A DNA stretch of 64,000 nucleotides. Source: Hyalella azteca (lineage: Eukaryota > Arthropoda > Malacostraca > Amphipoda > Hyalellidae). Shown in pieces: positions 34,601 to 48,363 of the stretch (positions are counted from its first letter, which is position 1; each line of letters opens with the position of its first letter). The position numbers were made by a program, and so were the translations under genes. The DNA is taken from positions 124,001 to 188,000 of the forward strand of contig NW_025942403.1 in NCBI RefSeq assembly GCF_000764305.2, in the 5' to 3' direction. The notes beneath the pieces were generated by a model. That model was not told where the DNA came from and searched no databases. It saw only the letters and a program-made list of their open reading frames with translations.

Positions 34601-37600
34601 TTGGCTTTCGTTCATTAAAATCAGTTGGCATTTATTTTGACAGGATGGGCTGCACGGAGCTTAGCGTGTCAGTTTCCCTGTGCTACCTGGCTGGTTTACA
34701 CTAGCCAGGTGAAGCTCCTGCTCCCGATTCAGAGGACTTCCACCGGGCAGCAGCTCGCGCCTATCGTCTTTGTTCCATTTTTTGTGTTTAGTCGACACAA
34801 ATTCGGTTCAATAAATTCAGTTTAAGTGAATAGTTTTCTTTACATTATTCCATACAAGTGTAATTAACTCTTTCCTTCCGCTGAAAAGGGAGGTCGCGCT
34901 AAAAGTTTTGTACACTTGGTTATGAATAATTCATTTCGATATCAAATGTGCGTTTGGTATAAACATGTATACATTTTAAAATTTAACTAAAAGTTATGAG
35001 CAATAAATGAAAGTTTTAAAATAAGAATATAATGAATTTCCGCATTATGAATCCATTTCCGCAGTAGAAGAATAATGAAATAATCTGATGGCGGGAGTTT
35101 AAAAGGAAGGCATATTGTACGAAGTCATGGTGGGTGAGTGTCACGCTCGCCGAGTCTCCGTTACTCGGTTCACTCACACACCACGCTGAAAATTATCTCT
35201 CTTCAGAGACATAAGTTAACACTAAGTTACAGAGATAGATTGCCTGAAAACCGAATGATTTGAACGGAAAATGAACTCGATTAAGTGTGAATTCTATGCA
35301 GATGGATTTTCTAGGGCGACCACATCGAATGCGGACAAAATATTTATAAACAAATATATATATAAATACATAAAAATATATAACAAATTATTTTATTGAA
35401 AGATTTCAGGAAGATGAATATCTTTTTCTTGACAATCAGACTCCAGAGCGTACCTTACGCGTAACACGAGCCATGCACGAACTGTCAACACGCTAGCTAG
35501 CTCTCTTCCGCGTGCGCGTGTCCCGACCGCCGGATTTACTCGCTGCATGATCGATTTACCGACACGAGTGTAAGGGTTGCACGGTCAAACATCAGAATTA
35601 GCAGAAGCGAATAAAATAAATGCTACAGCATCACCCTCATCAGCCTAAGGGCTTACTGGCCAATAGATCAATAGCATGGTGTATAACCGTATAACTGTGA
35701 GCAATTAAAACCGGTGAATAAATTAACGCTTTGTAGGTTGTTACTTACGACTATCACAAAAAAAAATTCGGAGGTTGATTTTGCCAACCAAGTTATTTTA
35801 TCAAGCACTTAAATTAAGTTCCATTGATCAGAGAATCGATATGATGTATGAGTGTTCTGATGAAAAACCGTTGAATCATCCATGCCCTGACAAGAATCGC
35901 AAGAAGCCTCCTATGAATGCAACGTTCCTTACTGACTGAAGCGTGAAAATCAACCGCTGTAGAAACAGCAACTCCTTGAAAGATCGATCACTTTGTATTT
36001 GATCCTCTGCAGAACAATTACATCCCTCACGGGAAGATACAGCAATCGAACACGCGATCTGATCTGATGCTCAGGAACAATCGACGGATGCCTTCGAAGT
36101 CAGTCGATGACAGGAAGACCACAATTTTCAATTATCGCGAGAGTAAACGTGCTCACAGAAGCTGAGCAAACTTTACTTGTTACCTCGAAAGTGGATCCAC
36201 ACGTGTAAATGAGTAATACAATATTAACTTTTAATGCTCCTGCTGTTAGAAAATTTCAATGCCAGAAAAGTTTTCCGGTTTTAATTACGTGTTCATTTTA
36301 ATTGTAAATGCATTGTAGTGATGTTCTTGCATGATGTAGGGAACATTTCGTAATAAAACATGACACTCTCAATGCTCCCTTCCTCTTCCGTACGTGTTTT
36401 TTCATATTTACGCTTTAGGGTTCAAGAACTGCTGGTTTCGATGTAAAAAAGGCCAAAAAACTGCTGGAAAAAAAATCCTCGTTGCTGTTGCCGGCACGCC
36501 TGAGCGGTCAGGCGTAGATGAGCGACCTCCGTATAGCGTCTATGTATGCGCTTGTCTAGCGGCAGCATGGCATCGAATGCTCCTAACCTGGCTAACATTA
36601 TCGGCGGGCGCTAAATCCATATTAAAAAAATGAAAATTTGAATTAAAAACTATGATGTAACTAATTCAGTTTGTTCACAAATAGGATTTACTTCAACCAC
36701 TCGATGGTATCGATCCAATATTAATGAAGAAATAATTACTAAAATGTAATCTCGGCTGAAGTTGACTTCTTATTTCTCGTGTAAAGCAAGTATAAAAAAA
36801 AAACATTGCATTTTTAGGTCACAAGAATGGAAGGCTGAAGAGAAAGTGAGATTGTTTCTTTGATGCAATTTATTCTAAAACAATAATAGATCTCACGCGC
36901 TGACGCCAGCGTTTAAATGAAGGAGAGAAAAGCGCCAGCTCGCGACCACCCTATTATTTATTAGAATGGTCACTAGTTTTACGCACATTCCTTCGATGAT
37001 GTTTAAAACTATTCACAAGGAACCAAAGTTCACGCCATAACTACCACAGACAGTCATTTCTCTTTGCTCACGAAAGCTGCATTTAGGTAATTCAATAACA
37101 TAATTGCGCTTTCTTTAGGTGGATTGCTATCTGGCCATCTTCTGAACAAAAGCGGGCGACAAAAGCGGAACGGTTTTCAGTCCATGCCTTGTGTCGTTAC
37201 ACTGCATCTTCTCACTTCTCGTTGTAATACACAAAGGGTGAGAACGAGAACAGTCAAGCTGTTCTTTCTATAGTCAAGTTGTAAATAAAAACTTGTATAA
37301 GTCACTCTGATGAAAGAAAATAGAAATTGTGAGGTGATTCAATGATTGAATAAAAGTACGAGTAATACATAATCACTGAGAATTTAACTATTAAATTTTT
37401 ATTCGAGCGGTCATCCACGAATTGAAAAACAATCATTCACAAAATAATAAAAGTTGGTATAATTAGAAAAACATTTTTGTAGCAATAGAAGAAGAATCTC
37501 CAAGTAATACATAAAATCTTGCAGACAATACTCGTCGTGCTAAGTATTGTAGGAATATAACAGTAAATTAATCAATAACCATTCAACCTAAACGGGCAAG

Positions 37601-38935
37601 AACAAATGGAGATCCTTTCCTTTTGTGAAAATTAATTAATAAAATAATGTCCTAAATATTACCTATTCTTCGCTCATATCAGAGTGCTGAGAAATATATC
37701 GATTACCAATTTCCACCCTGCAAGTACAAACAGCGAATGAATGAATCGTCCTATACAAAATAGTTAACACTTGGGTACGTGGCTGTCCATTAGAAGTGCA
37801 TAAAGCGAATGATGATTCTTTAAATTTTTGCACGAGCATCCGCATAATAGTGAATGAAATCGATTATTTCTTCCGAGAATGACATCTATAGACAATTCTT
37901 CAATAAACGTGGAGGCAGGTGACATGAGCAGAATTGAGACTTCAGCGGCCGTTCTCCCACGGAGCATCTTTGGTTACCGTCGTTAGATGCTGAGTTTGGG
38001 GTCACGTCGTTCCTAGTTGCACTGTTCACACGGTGCAGTTATTCGTTACACAGAGGGCGTCTCGCGCAGTTCAGTCTCACGGCGAGACCACTTGTTATTA
38101 GGTGAAGCTTTTATGCGATGATTGAGTTGAAGATTAGAAAGCCGAAGTGGCTTAAGTTTTCCTAGAACTTGAGGAAGATTCACATGCATTGATATTCGTG
38201 TAATAGAAAAAAGCGTTTTAGAGTTTAACAGATAACACGTTGAAGTGAGAAATAAAACCAAATTTATTTTTTCTTATTTTGAAAACTAGGCATGGATCTT
38301 TTTGTTTACATTTATTAGACAAATAGTTATTCACACTGCCCATAGGTACAAGTATTAAAATATAAGTTAGCAAAACCGAGAAACATAATTTTACCGATGG
38401 CTTTATTTACTGTCAATCGAGACTAAAATACTTTCAGAGGCTGCAGCGGTTTTATGACACAAACAGACCTTCGAAAATCAAGGGACTTTCCATGCGTATC
38501 CTTGATGCTCATCAAACAGCCATTAGCAAACACAAGGAGTTTGAAGGCTAATACTTGGGTGTTTGTAATCAAATATTGATACATTTGATATCTAACCCGC
38601 GCAGAATGTTGACTACGGGAATAAGTTTGCATAAAATTACAAAAATTCTGTACTTGATCCGAGCTCAATATGTGGAAATTAAATTAGATGTGGAATCAAA
38701 AATATATTATTAAAATTTAGGAGAAATCAAATTTTTAAATTGTTGCAGTAAAAGCAAGCAATAAAGAATAAACCGAGGGTAATATGAAAAGATTTCATGT
38801 CAAAACTCAATGAGAACTGTATTCCTGATCTCATGTATCAATTTAAAATATATTTATACCCATAAAAATCGCTTTTATCGCGGAAAGATCTCATGCGATC
38901 GTTTAGGATTAGGATTTTTTGGATTTAGGATCTTG

Positions 38936-39127
38936 GAGAACCGAGGAGATCGTAAGTTCCTACGAGATAAATATTGTTGGAATTCTTGTTTAGATTTTGA
39001 TAAAGTCAAATCGTACTGTTCTATCGAGCAAATTCGTTTGCCACCTCACTGCGCATTGCAAATTAGTCGTTTTCATGAAACGCCAGCCCAATCCCTCGCA
39101 TCAATGGCATGGATTTCGCAATTTATT
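38936..39127 (+). repeat. duplicated segment, copy 1
   Basis: Shares ordered blocks with 40532-40763: GGAGATCGTAAGT, TCTTGTTTAGATTTTGAT, AGTCAAATCGTACTGTT, GCGCATTGCAAATTAGTCG, GAAACGCCAGCCC. It lacks a roughly 40-bp piece present in the other copy. No coding frame is conserved between the two. Confidence 0.85.
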
Positions 39128-39145
39128 GTAATGGATTGATTAGTG

Positions 39146-39173
39146 TCTCTAAAATGTCAAAACATTTTAGAGA
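39146..39173. repeat. perfect inverted repeat, 12-bp arms
   Basis: TCTCTAAAATGT, loop CAAA, ACATTTTAGAGA, directly following the duplicated segment that ends near 39127. Confidence 0.88.
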
Positions 39174-40531
39174 TACTTTCAAATATCTACAATTATCATT
39201 GACTAACCGACAATTCGATAGTTTCTGCGATTTCTACGTCAAAACATGAACCTGTATAATATTTCAGCTCAATTCAACAATAACTAACGTTATTTGAAAT
39301 GTATATACATCATCATGCATATTAAACGTAAATTATCACCCGTACGTTAAATTACGAACAAAAGGACTAATAACCTCGGCAGTCGGCAAGTAAATCGAAC
39401 AAATTATAAATAATTCAGTACGACTGGTTACAAGAGGCAAAAAATCCCTAAAACCTGCGTTATTAGCCGTTTGAATAGAAACTCAATTTATCCTCAAATT
39501 AAAATGAAGGCGTTCGGCTAGCAAGGAATAAGGACTATTTAGGAGTTCTAACACGTAACACTAGTGACAGGGCCGATGATTAACCTTCTGTGTATTTCAA
39601 AGCACAACGAATACCTATCGTATACATCGGCATCGTGTAGGGAAATTATCAAAGTCTGCATTAAGAAGCCAGAAATGGGTCTTAAACACAGAGGATGAAG
39701 CGTGAAGTTGAACAGTCACGATATTCCTTTAAGAAGATAGTTGGAGAAGCTACCAATGCAGCCGCTGTCCGTCGGCCCAGCGTGAGGTCTCCTGGCGGGA
39801 GATGTTGCCACAGCGCGCGGCCAGCCTATTGTTAAGGCAGTCAACAATGCAAATGGCCAAAACTGCTTTGCTAGACTGCCTTGTTCGAGATTGGCAAGTC
39901 TCGAAAAAGTTCGCTTCCAAATCTTTGTGTCATGAAATTGACCATTGTGGGGTTTAGAAGATGGCTTTTTTTGCTAATTCAAACTGATGAACTCGCGCAA
40001 ATGTATCCACGAGTGGATTCGAAAAATTTATCGCAATTTATAAAAATGTCCTCTATTATGAATCTGAGAATATTTTTGACATGTACGTACATGTTAGCCA
40101 GTGATATATCAAATGTTGATCTGATCATTTCCCCATTTGTGTCTTACAGTTTTGTTATATCGTTATTGTTTTTAATGATCGGCACTCATCGTGAAATTTT
40201 TACTGCTATATGAAAAACTATACCCGTATCAGTTCAATGAGCCTCGTTGTGAAAAAATCAAAAAATTTCTAAGCAAACATTTTTATCATCATAGAAAAAG
40301 ATGTCTGAAGTTAATGCTTCGCTCGATCTCACTTCGTATCCATTGTATAATGCAGATGTCAGTTGAGATGAGCCTGTGAACTGTGATTATTCTTGCTCAT
40401 GAAAGTTGAGAAAAGAAAGCACTAATGAATGGGATACGTCGATGGTGTATACACTAGAGAAGCAGCATAACTGCCTGTTCTGGAGATAGCAGATTGGAGA
40501 ATTTCTACAATATTGAGACAAGCGTGGGAAC

Positions 40532-40763
40532 GGAGAACACAGGAGATCGTAAGTCCCTACGGAGATAAATGCTGTTGGAAATCTTGTTTAGATTTTGATC
40601 GAACTGTTTGTCAAATGTCGTTCGTTAGTGTGTGTGTCGAAGTCAAATCGTACTGTTTGATCGAACAAATTTGATTACTTCCTAAATGCGCATTGCAAAT
40701 TAGTCGTTTTCCTGAAACGCCAGCCCCATCCGTCACATCAATGCAATGGATTTTGCAATTTCA
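40532..40763 (+). repeat. duplicated segment, copy 2
   Basis: Counterpart of 38936-39127, 1.6 kb downstream in direct orientation and diverged. It contains an extra (GT)n-bearing stretch around 40607-40650. Confidence 0.85.
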
Positions 40764-43700
40764 GATTCAGGTATTTTTTAACCATTTGACCGTTACTAAT
40801 TAACACTTCCCTTCCATGTACAACACAATTACACAGCCTATTAATTACAACCATAAGTCCGTCACACATATTTGTTTGCTAGTCTATTCTACAACATTTT
40901 ATAACATTAAAAACAATGAATTAGAATTAAATTAATAAACTAAATGTTTCGGAATTAGAATGGCTAATCGGAAATTCGAAACATGGTTCACGATACTTCA
41001 CAACCAAACGTAACAACTGATCATCATGTTCATAACATGAATATGACTTCTCAATTTTATAATAGCACGATCTTAGTTCACAATCAACACCGGCTATAAC
41101 TTTCCATTTTCATCCTCTTTCCGTTTACTTCAACACTTGAATACATAATTAGCATGGAGCACTTACTACACAATTACATCGAATGTAATCTCACCAGTAC
41201 TGAATTGTACAAATTGAAAACCTGTTTCAGCAATGAGACGAACAGCAAATACAATAGAACGTTCAAGTAAAAGCGAATCAAATGACCAGAACTTTCCTCG
41301 ATGAGTGCTATACTTCTACACGGAGCGAGCGCCTCGATCACGCCTCATCTCCTTACTTTGTTTTCACGGTTTATGCAACAAAAACGTTTACCGCTCTCAT
41401 TCCGTACGCTGACGAAAACCGTTCAAGTTGAGTCGGTCTGTCAGTTCTTATTTGCACGACAACAAAAATTGTGCTTTCCTCGGATGAAGAAACGCAATGC
41501 GGATGTGATTTAAATCTGTATACGAATGAAACCGAAAAATTTTCATCAACTTCAACTGTAAGCAGAGAAAGATGATTAAAAAATGCCATGCGAAGTTTCA
41601 GAAGAAAATAAAATGCAGTGATATCTTCTACAGGTAAATAATAATTGGTGTAGATGAAAGGTAAGGACGTTGTATAACAAAAACAACGAGGAAGTTGGCT
41701 CAATGCTCGACGTATCTTCACTCGAATTTGTTATTTCCGTTTATACAAGAACAAATTTTCAGAGATCGACTCTAATGAGGAAACTGTTAATGTTGGCGTA
41801 TTATGGGTGAAATCACAGTTGTCAATTAAGAAGATGTTGATCTGATAATTAGCGGAACCCTAATATCTCGGTTTGTTACAACGGTTGTGCAATGGTATTT
41901 TCTCGTATTTATCTTCAAGAACAGTCCAATATTTGGTCCTCCGCAAGTTCTGACTTGCCCCTTAGGACACTATATGCAGGTTATTAGAGTCAGGAAACGG
42001 TCGAACGATCAAGAGCTCTTATGTGATTCAATGCAGCCTTGATTATACGTCATCGGGATGCTGAACCTACGTTGTGATGCTGTTAAAGAACTCAATACAA
42101 CGTTTTGGAAAGTCTGGTCTTGAAGTTCTCTTGAAAAGGAGCTCACTGCGGTCAACTAGTCTTATCAATTTTTTGAAATGCAATGCTACTGTTCTATAAT
42201 TTCTTTAGAACCGTAATAAGAAGCATAGAAACATCGAGTATACGCACAATTAAGCTACTGATAATTATAAAATCCTAATGCTCTATGTGTGTTTATCATT
42301 GAATAGCTTTGTTGGACGCACATGGAGCAATCGTACAAATAAAAAAGTTGGAATTTTCATAACGCTAACAACTATGTTTACTATCTTAGATTACTTGGCG
42401 AGAGAAAGATTTAATATGAATAAATACTAGTAGTCTGTCCTCATGATTGTCTCCAAGCCATTAGAGAGATGCACAACAATGACAAATAGCGCACGTGGAT
42501 AATTCTCCGCTTCCTCTCAGCCAACGTTTGTCCGATGAAACTGCAGTCAATAACTCAGATCTCACTTCCCTCTTCGGCGTCTTTGATGAAATTTATAAAC
42601 GATTTAAACAAACACATAATCATCGATTTGAATTTACTCCATTATTGAAATAAATAAAATATCTTGGAATAAAGTACCAAGTTAACTGACGATATACATT
42701 CTAATTATGATACATTACTGTCTGGGTCCGTAGTGAATCTCACAACCAGTAAAATGGTTCGTATAAAATTAGTTAACTGTATTCTTAATCAACAATCTTT
42801 TTCAATAGTGTTTCATTATGAAAACATTCATATTACTTACGAATATTACAATTAATTTACGAATATAATAGTAAATAGAACCAGAGCAATTCTAGAAGAT
42901 TAACCGCTCACTCAAAGCCTCCTTTATTGACCGTAATGACAGGGGAGAGTAAATTGACTCCAGAACGTCTCGGCAGAGTTTTTCTCGAAATAATTTCTTG
43001 CACTCAAATAAAAGCGAAACAATTTTCATCGACTGCGCTGAGGATGCAATCTGTCTCAGGTTAGATGCCACTTGCTGGACGTTTCTTTGTCCGACAATGA
43101 CAAATGTGGAACCTCTAACAGATTTTCCACTTTATCCTGCGTTTTGCCGTCAATTGTGATTTATGTACGCCATCAACAAGCAAATGTCACAATTATGTAT
43201 GATAGATCTTTCGCCCAAAGATGCATCGTTTTCTCAAGACTTAATTACAATACCTACTACGTTTGAAATACACTGGGATTTTAAAATTACCAGGACTTCA
43301 TGGGAAGACTAGCCGAGTGAAGACAATTTTAGTGGCAATATAAAGCAAGATATTATATACATAATCAGACATTTAATTTAATCTATACGGTATACGGTCA
43401 AGCCATAGTTAATTCAAAGAAAGCGGCCAAGAGACATTCGAGAAATTGTAACACTCAGGTCAGAATTGGAGGTAAATGAAGTCACCCAAAATGTCCTGGG
43501 TGTAACACCTTTCTTAAAGTTCTAACATGGAGAGCGCATTATGCAATGATTGACTCATCTTCCCATAGACAAGGCCAAGTCCCACATTAAAGGCGACACA
43601 ATTTATCGCGAAGTCTTTCTGCTGGGCGGCACCTTGAGCTCATCATCGGCGCCCAAGGACGGGTTCGAGCGTTGTCTGAGGGAAGCGGAGGCTACAATTA

Positions 43701-44293
43701 CGGCTGATAGCTTCGGTACGGAGGAGATTAGGACCGGCGGCAGCAGTCGACGAGCTTGACGGAGGGAGTGGAGTGCCGCTCCCACTGCGGGTGTCCAGTA
43801 GATCGGATCACGAAAATTTCAAGCCCACAGAGGTCCACCTAACATTTGTAACCTCTTCATGTAATACTTTTCTCTTCATAGCCCGGAGCTTTAAAAAGCG
43901 AGAATATCATTGCCTAAATGTAGATTTTAAAATTTATTTATCTATCCTTTGCGTAGTGGGTTTTATTGAAGACCAGATAATTTGTTTTATTGACAATTTC
44001 CAGTTAGTTTTCTCAATATATCGAACAATATTTTTCGTTTGCACAGGTAAATCGAATATCAGGGTACCGATGGATATTTTTATTTCGTTAACAACGCTTC
44101 GAATGTATCATTATAAAGTTACAAACTAATAAGAAAATTATCAACAAAACAAATTCTCTGGTCTTCAATAAAGCCTGCTTAAAGCAACAAATATCTGCCA
44201 ACCTACATATTCTAATTTATTTTGCTTAGTATAACTAATCAGAATTCAACTTAGACAACAAAGCTACATAATAGTACATATGAGTGAAAGACG

Positions 44294-44361
44294 TAAATTC
44301 TAAAAATTATAATGGTTCCAAATGCTAATTATAAATTCTAAAAATGATAATGGTTCCAAAT
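44294..44361. repeat. two-copy tandem duplication, 38-bp period
   Basis: TAAATTCTAAAAAT(T/G)ATAATGGTTCCAAAT occurs at 44294 and 44332. Confidence 0.85.
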
Positions 44362-45620
44362 CCGACAGAAATTGATTATCATTATTCTACAACCTAAAGA
44401 TGCAAATTTGATCCTTTTTCTTGCCCTCTCTTTAGCATGCAACATGAATTTCGCCATACTCACTGCATCGATTCAGAATGTTGTACACATCAAGTAGCAG
44501 TGTTCATAGAGACATACGCGAGATCAATACCAACACTTAGATCAAACTGAGTAATCAAATAGGTATTATTTTCCCTGCATTATTGCTGCTATCAGTATCG
44601 GCGAGACAGCATGCATATCATAGAGCTTTTCACCCGACCAATCAATATGCCACCATTTGCCGTTAACAAAGAACTAATCTTCATGTACATTAATGCATGA
44701 AATAGAAAGTGTGAGAGCGAGAGGAGTCCTGATAACTGTTGATGTAGATATGTTAGTTAAATTGCTTCTCCCTTTACTCACTCGCACACATCCGGTCGCT
44801 AAAGAACAAAAAGCAATTATTCAATTCCAAGCTGCTTGTAATTATAACACTTTTCCTTCTTCGTCGCTTAAAGAGTTTGTCATCCGAGTATTTCAAATTA
44901 TTTTCAATAAAAAAAAACACGTTTTATGAATGCTTTCACAAATAATACTATTACAATGTAGAACCATTAACAAGTTGGAATTTCGACTTCACGAGCAGTA
45001 GAGAAGTTATGAGTGTGCTAAATCACGAACCTAACTCTTTGTCAGCTTCTGTAACTGATCCGAGCAAACCTCTGGGCTCTGGAACAACCTTCTCGCGAGC
45101 ACATATTTTAACTCTCCATCTATCTACAGCGTCATCTCTGACCACACACAAACTTAATTTTGTTACCGTTAAATTTTCAATACATCACGTCTCTTCCGGT
45201 TAATTGTTTCGCCTGATTTTCTATCTACTCAGAGTCTCAGACCCCACATCTACAGAATACCCAGAATAGTGATTGAGTCTGGCTCCCCATGAATAAATGA
45301 TTCAGCGCATTGAAACAATTGGAAACGGCGACATAAATAATGTTAATAAAACGATAACTGATCTGAAAACAAACATTGAGCCATCAAATTTTATCTTACA
45401 TAAATTAACTGCGGCACAACCCAGTAAAATGCACGGGCTACTCAATGCACGAACGGTAGCGCCGTGGTACTGAAATACTGAATGCATCATTGGTTTTGTT
45501 TGAAAAAAAGATCGTAGCCTCAAATTGAGATTTAATCAACTCCTACGAGGCTACGGTCGTTTAATTGTATTGATGTCCCGAAACAATGATCGAGATACGA
45601 GTCTGCAGATACGACCGCTC

Positions 45621-45636
45621 AACCTAACCTAACCTA
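45621..45636. repeat. short interstitial (CCTAA)n tract
   Basis: AACCTAACCTAACCTA is three units of the complement of TTAGG, the usual arthropod telomere repeat. Three units can easily arise by chance. Confidence 0.4.
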
Positions 45637-46817
45637 CTCATCATTACTCATGAACGCAAGCATGTCACGCGAGCACCCTGCACCCGCATGTTAGCCTATG
45701 AATAGGAAATAGGTAGAAAAAGCGGTAGTACCGCTACCGTGGTTTCTCTTCCTATGTTAAAATTAAAGTAATTTGTTCTTTAGATTGGGTAAACTACAGA
45801 CCAAGAGAATTAATTTAAAAAAAATTAATTAAATCAATTGCTACTTGCGAGGCTCATTGATAATTAGAACATAGGCCCTAGTCATGTATGAGCCAAAGAT
45901 CAGAGGTTACAAGTGATTAATAATAAAATATTTTGGCACAATTATTAACATAATACTCACCAAAAATTGTCTCCTTACTAAAATAAGGGATTAATGAATG
46001 ATATTAACACAGTTCGACGTGCTTTTGAATCAGCCCCGGGAAAACATTAACTGTTTTCATTGTCCGAATCAAAGATGAAAATAGAGTTAATAGACATTAT
46101 GGCATATGTAGTTTCCGGTCATACAATCTGCAGTCAATTAGATAAAAAAAAGAAACATCCTAATAACAACTTGCACCTAGGTAGTTGATAGAAACGTCAG
46201 TAGGATGCAGGAACGCGAGAACTCACACTTTTACCTCTTCACTCGACCACTTCCCGCCAACAACTAAACGCGTTACGCGTATACGCAACCTGTAAGTCAA
46301 TCCTAGCTTCTAAGCAATCAAGTCAAGAGTAACCGTCACCCACCCATCGAATCCTAGATTGTTGCTGCGGTCAGATGGTTTCCAATATATCAACTTTTTT
46401 TTCTTTAATGAGTCAAACAACTCAAAGCGTGCTTTCGGTTTTCAAAGCGTCATTGTAGCATCAAACACTCAAACAGGCATCAAATCTAAGACTTTGATAT
46501 CTGCCAAAAAATCTTAGTCAAATCCATGTCAGTGTATTTTATGTAATTTCAAAAACTCTGTTTGACTGACCGTGTTTATGATCAAAGGTCTGTAATTGTG
46601 CCGGCCACAGTATGTTAGAGGTGTATATCCGTATATGTGTATCCAGAACCAGAAACACAGAAACCACGTTTGAAAATGGCTCCTACGCTTTCTTTGACAC
46701 ACTCGTGCTACGACGCTGTATGTCTGACTCCAAGCTAACAATTAACTTGACATACACATACCTCTTATCAGTTCAACATTAGCAATGTTACTATGAAGGT
46801 AGCATCATAAATCTCAC

Positions 46818-46967
46818 CGTCATTTCCCGAATTACCTCAAACGTAACTGCTAGAGGAAAACGTCTGTCACATGCAAAACCAACGCCCGGGAATGCAGCCT
46901 GTACATCAATCCCTCGCCACGAGTTCAGCAATGCTCCTGAACACTTGATGTCGTTGATGCCAGGTTT
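46818..46967 (-). CDS. orphan candidate exon
   Basis: On the minus strand, 150 bases (50 codons) open in phase 0 are framed by acceptor TTAATTGCAG and donor ACG|GTGAGA, with a codon composition less AT-driven than its surroundings. The peptide includes GINDIKCSGALLNSW and FPGVGFACDRRFPL. I could not connect it to any other exon and do not recognise it. It could be an isolated exon of a gene with long introns, a pseudogene piece or chance. Confidence 0.28.
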
Positions 46968-48283
46968 CTGCAATTAAATCTATTTTAAATGAAATTGAAA
47001 ATTTTTCCCGTTCTTTGTGCCTTACTTGACTTTTCATACGCAGCAGACCCGCACACTTCACACTTTAAAACAAATAAATTAATCATTCAAAAACGTTACT
47101 ATACAATCAGGCAGTTGAAAAAATATATAAGAAAAATACATCATGTAGCACTAATACAGTCTAGGACTCTAGGCGAAGGTTCCACATTAAGAGAATAATT
47201 TGGATGATTTAAATTAGGATAGGACGGTAGATCACTGCATTGCCGGCAGCAAAAAAAAATGTATGACTGCACACTGCCCTTAATGTGTGCAACGTGAAGG
47301 GCATAAATTTGTCGCAGCTTTCTCTTCAATGCAGAATTCGTCAGATTTTTTCGGCAACTAATCTAAGAAGATGAAATAATTTCCTTAGGGCAAAAATTTG
47401 CCCAACCATTCGTCATTTCCCCTTTTTACTGCAAATAACATGGGAACAATTGTAGTTTCTTTCTGTATTATTTGAAGTTTCAGGGGTTTATCAATGGCCT
47501 AGATTTATCCAACGCTGATTCATCCGCTAATAACACTCATCCTATGAATAATGGTTTCATTAATCATGAAAGTGGTACCTATGGAACATTTCAGATTGAT
47601 CACAGTATTATATCACGGAGGTCGAAAGGAAATATTGCAGTTGAACGTCCACCTGACGACAGAATCAACGATGCGTCTTAGTAATTACACGGTATTTAGC
47701 GGAACGGCGGAAAATGTGATTTTTAGTCTACAAGTTTCTGGAAAAAATTTGTTGGTACTACACTCCTTTTCTCCTAAAGCGGGAAAATAAACAAGTACAG
47801 CCGAGCAATCAAATTTCAGGGACATGAGCAAGTGTCACATTCATAAAGCAACTAGTAATTATCTTTTGATATCAAGAACACATGACTTAATGTCGCAGTA
47901 AGTCTCCGAAGATATTTAAAAACATGCGTCCGACACGAAACGGGCACATCTACGTGAACTTCTCAACAGGCAGGAGGGTAAAACTCAAATTGCATATTTC
48001 TAGGAAATAAAAACTAAAAGCTACAAGCCAATAATGCAATATTAGTTCGAAGTTCAGGGATAACTTATTTATGGTCCGCTATTTTTACTTTTTTCCCTGC
48101 TTTGGATAAGCGAGAATGTTGAAATTTTCTGTTAAAAAATTGTCAAAGATGTGACAAAAATAAATTTTACAATTCACTGAAATATATTTACATGAAATAT
48201 TCAATTACACATGACTGTTAAAACTACAAAAATAGCAAAGCAATTTTAAATTTGGATTGATTGATTGTTGTTCCTTTCTTCAG
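46968..48283. other. upstream region of the first PAN-Methyltransf_FA-like gene
   Basis: AT-rich. A pyrimidine-rich acceptor TTTCTTCAG at 48275-48283 precedes 80 bases of leader before the ATG, so a separate 5' UTR exon and promoter should lie further upstream; I could not place them. Confidence 0.4.
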
Positions 48284-48363
48284 GTCGGCACGACTTCTGA
48301 ACACTGACGACAAGCAAAGTACTGAAGTGCAACTGTGAAATTAAATTATAAAGCATTTATATC

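Larger units (their letters stand above)
31705..46817. other. long gene-poor interval
   Basis: About 15 kb in which I find no multi-exon gene with matching phases. It contains a direct duplication (38936-39127 and 40532-40763), a perfect hairpin (39146-39173), a short tandem duplication (44294-44361) and a three-unit TTAGG-like tract (45621-45636). GC-richer islands lie near 32480-32600, 34080-34390, 34640-34760, 36470-36610, 39750-39830 and 43600-43800 and are the best places to look for missed exons, but none has splice and phase support. Confidence 0.4.

Noticed and set aside
43550..43785. GC-richer block with open frames on both strands
   Set aside because: Looks exon-like in composition, but I could not find a matched acceptor, donor and phase partner.
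45621..45636. Internal telomere site
   Set aside because: Only three TTAGG-complement units; not enough to claim a telomere relic.
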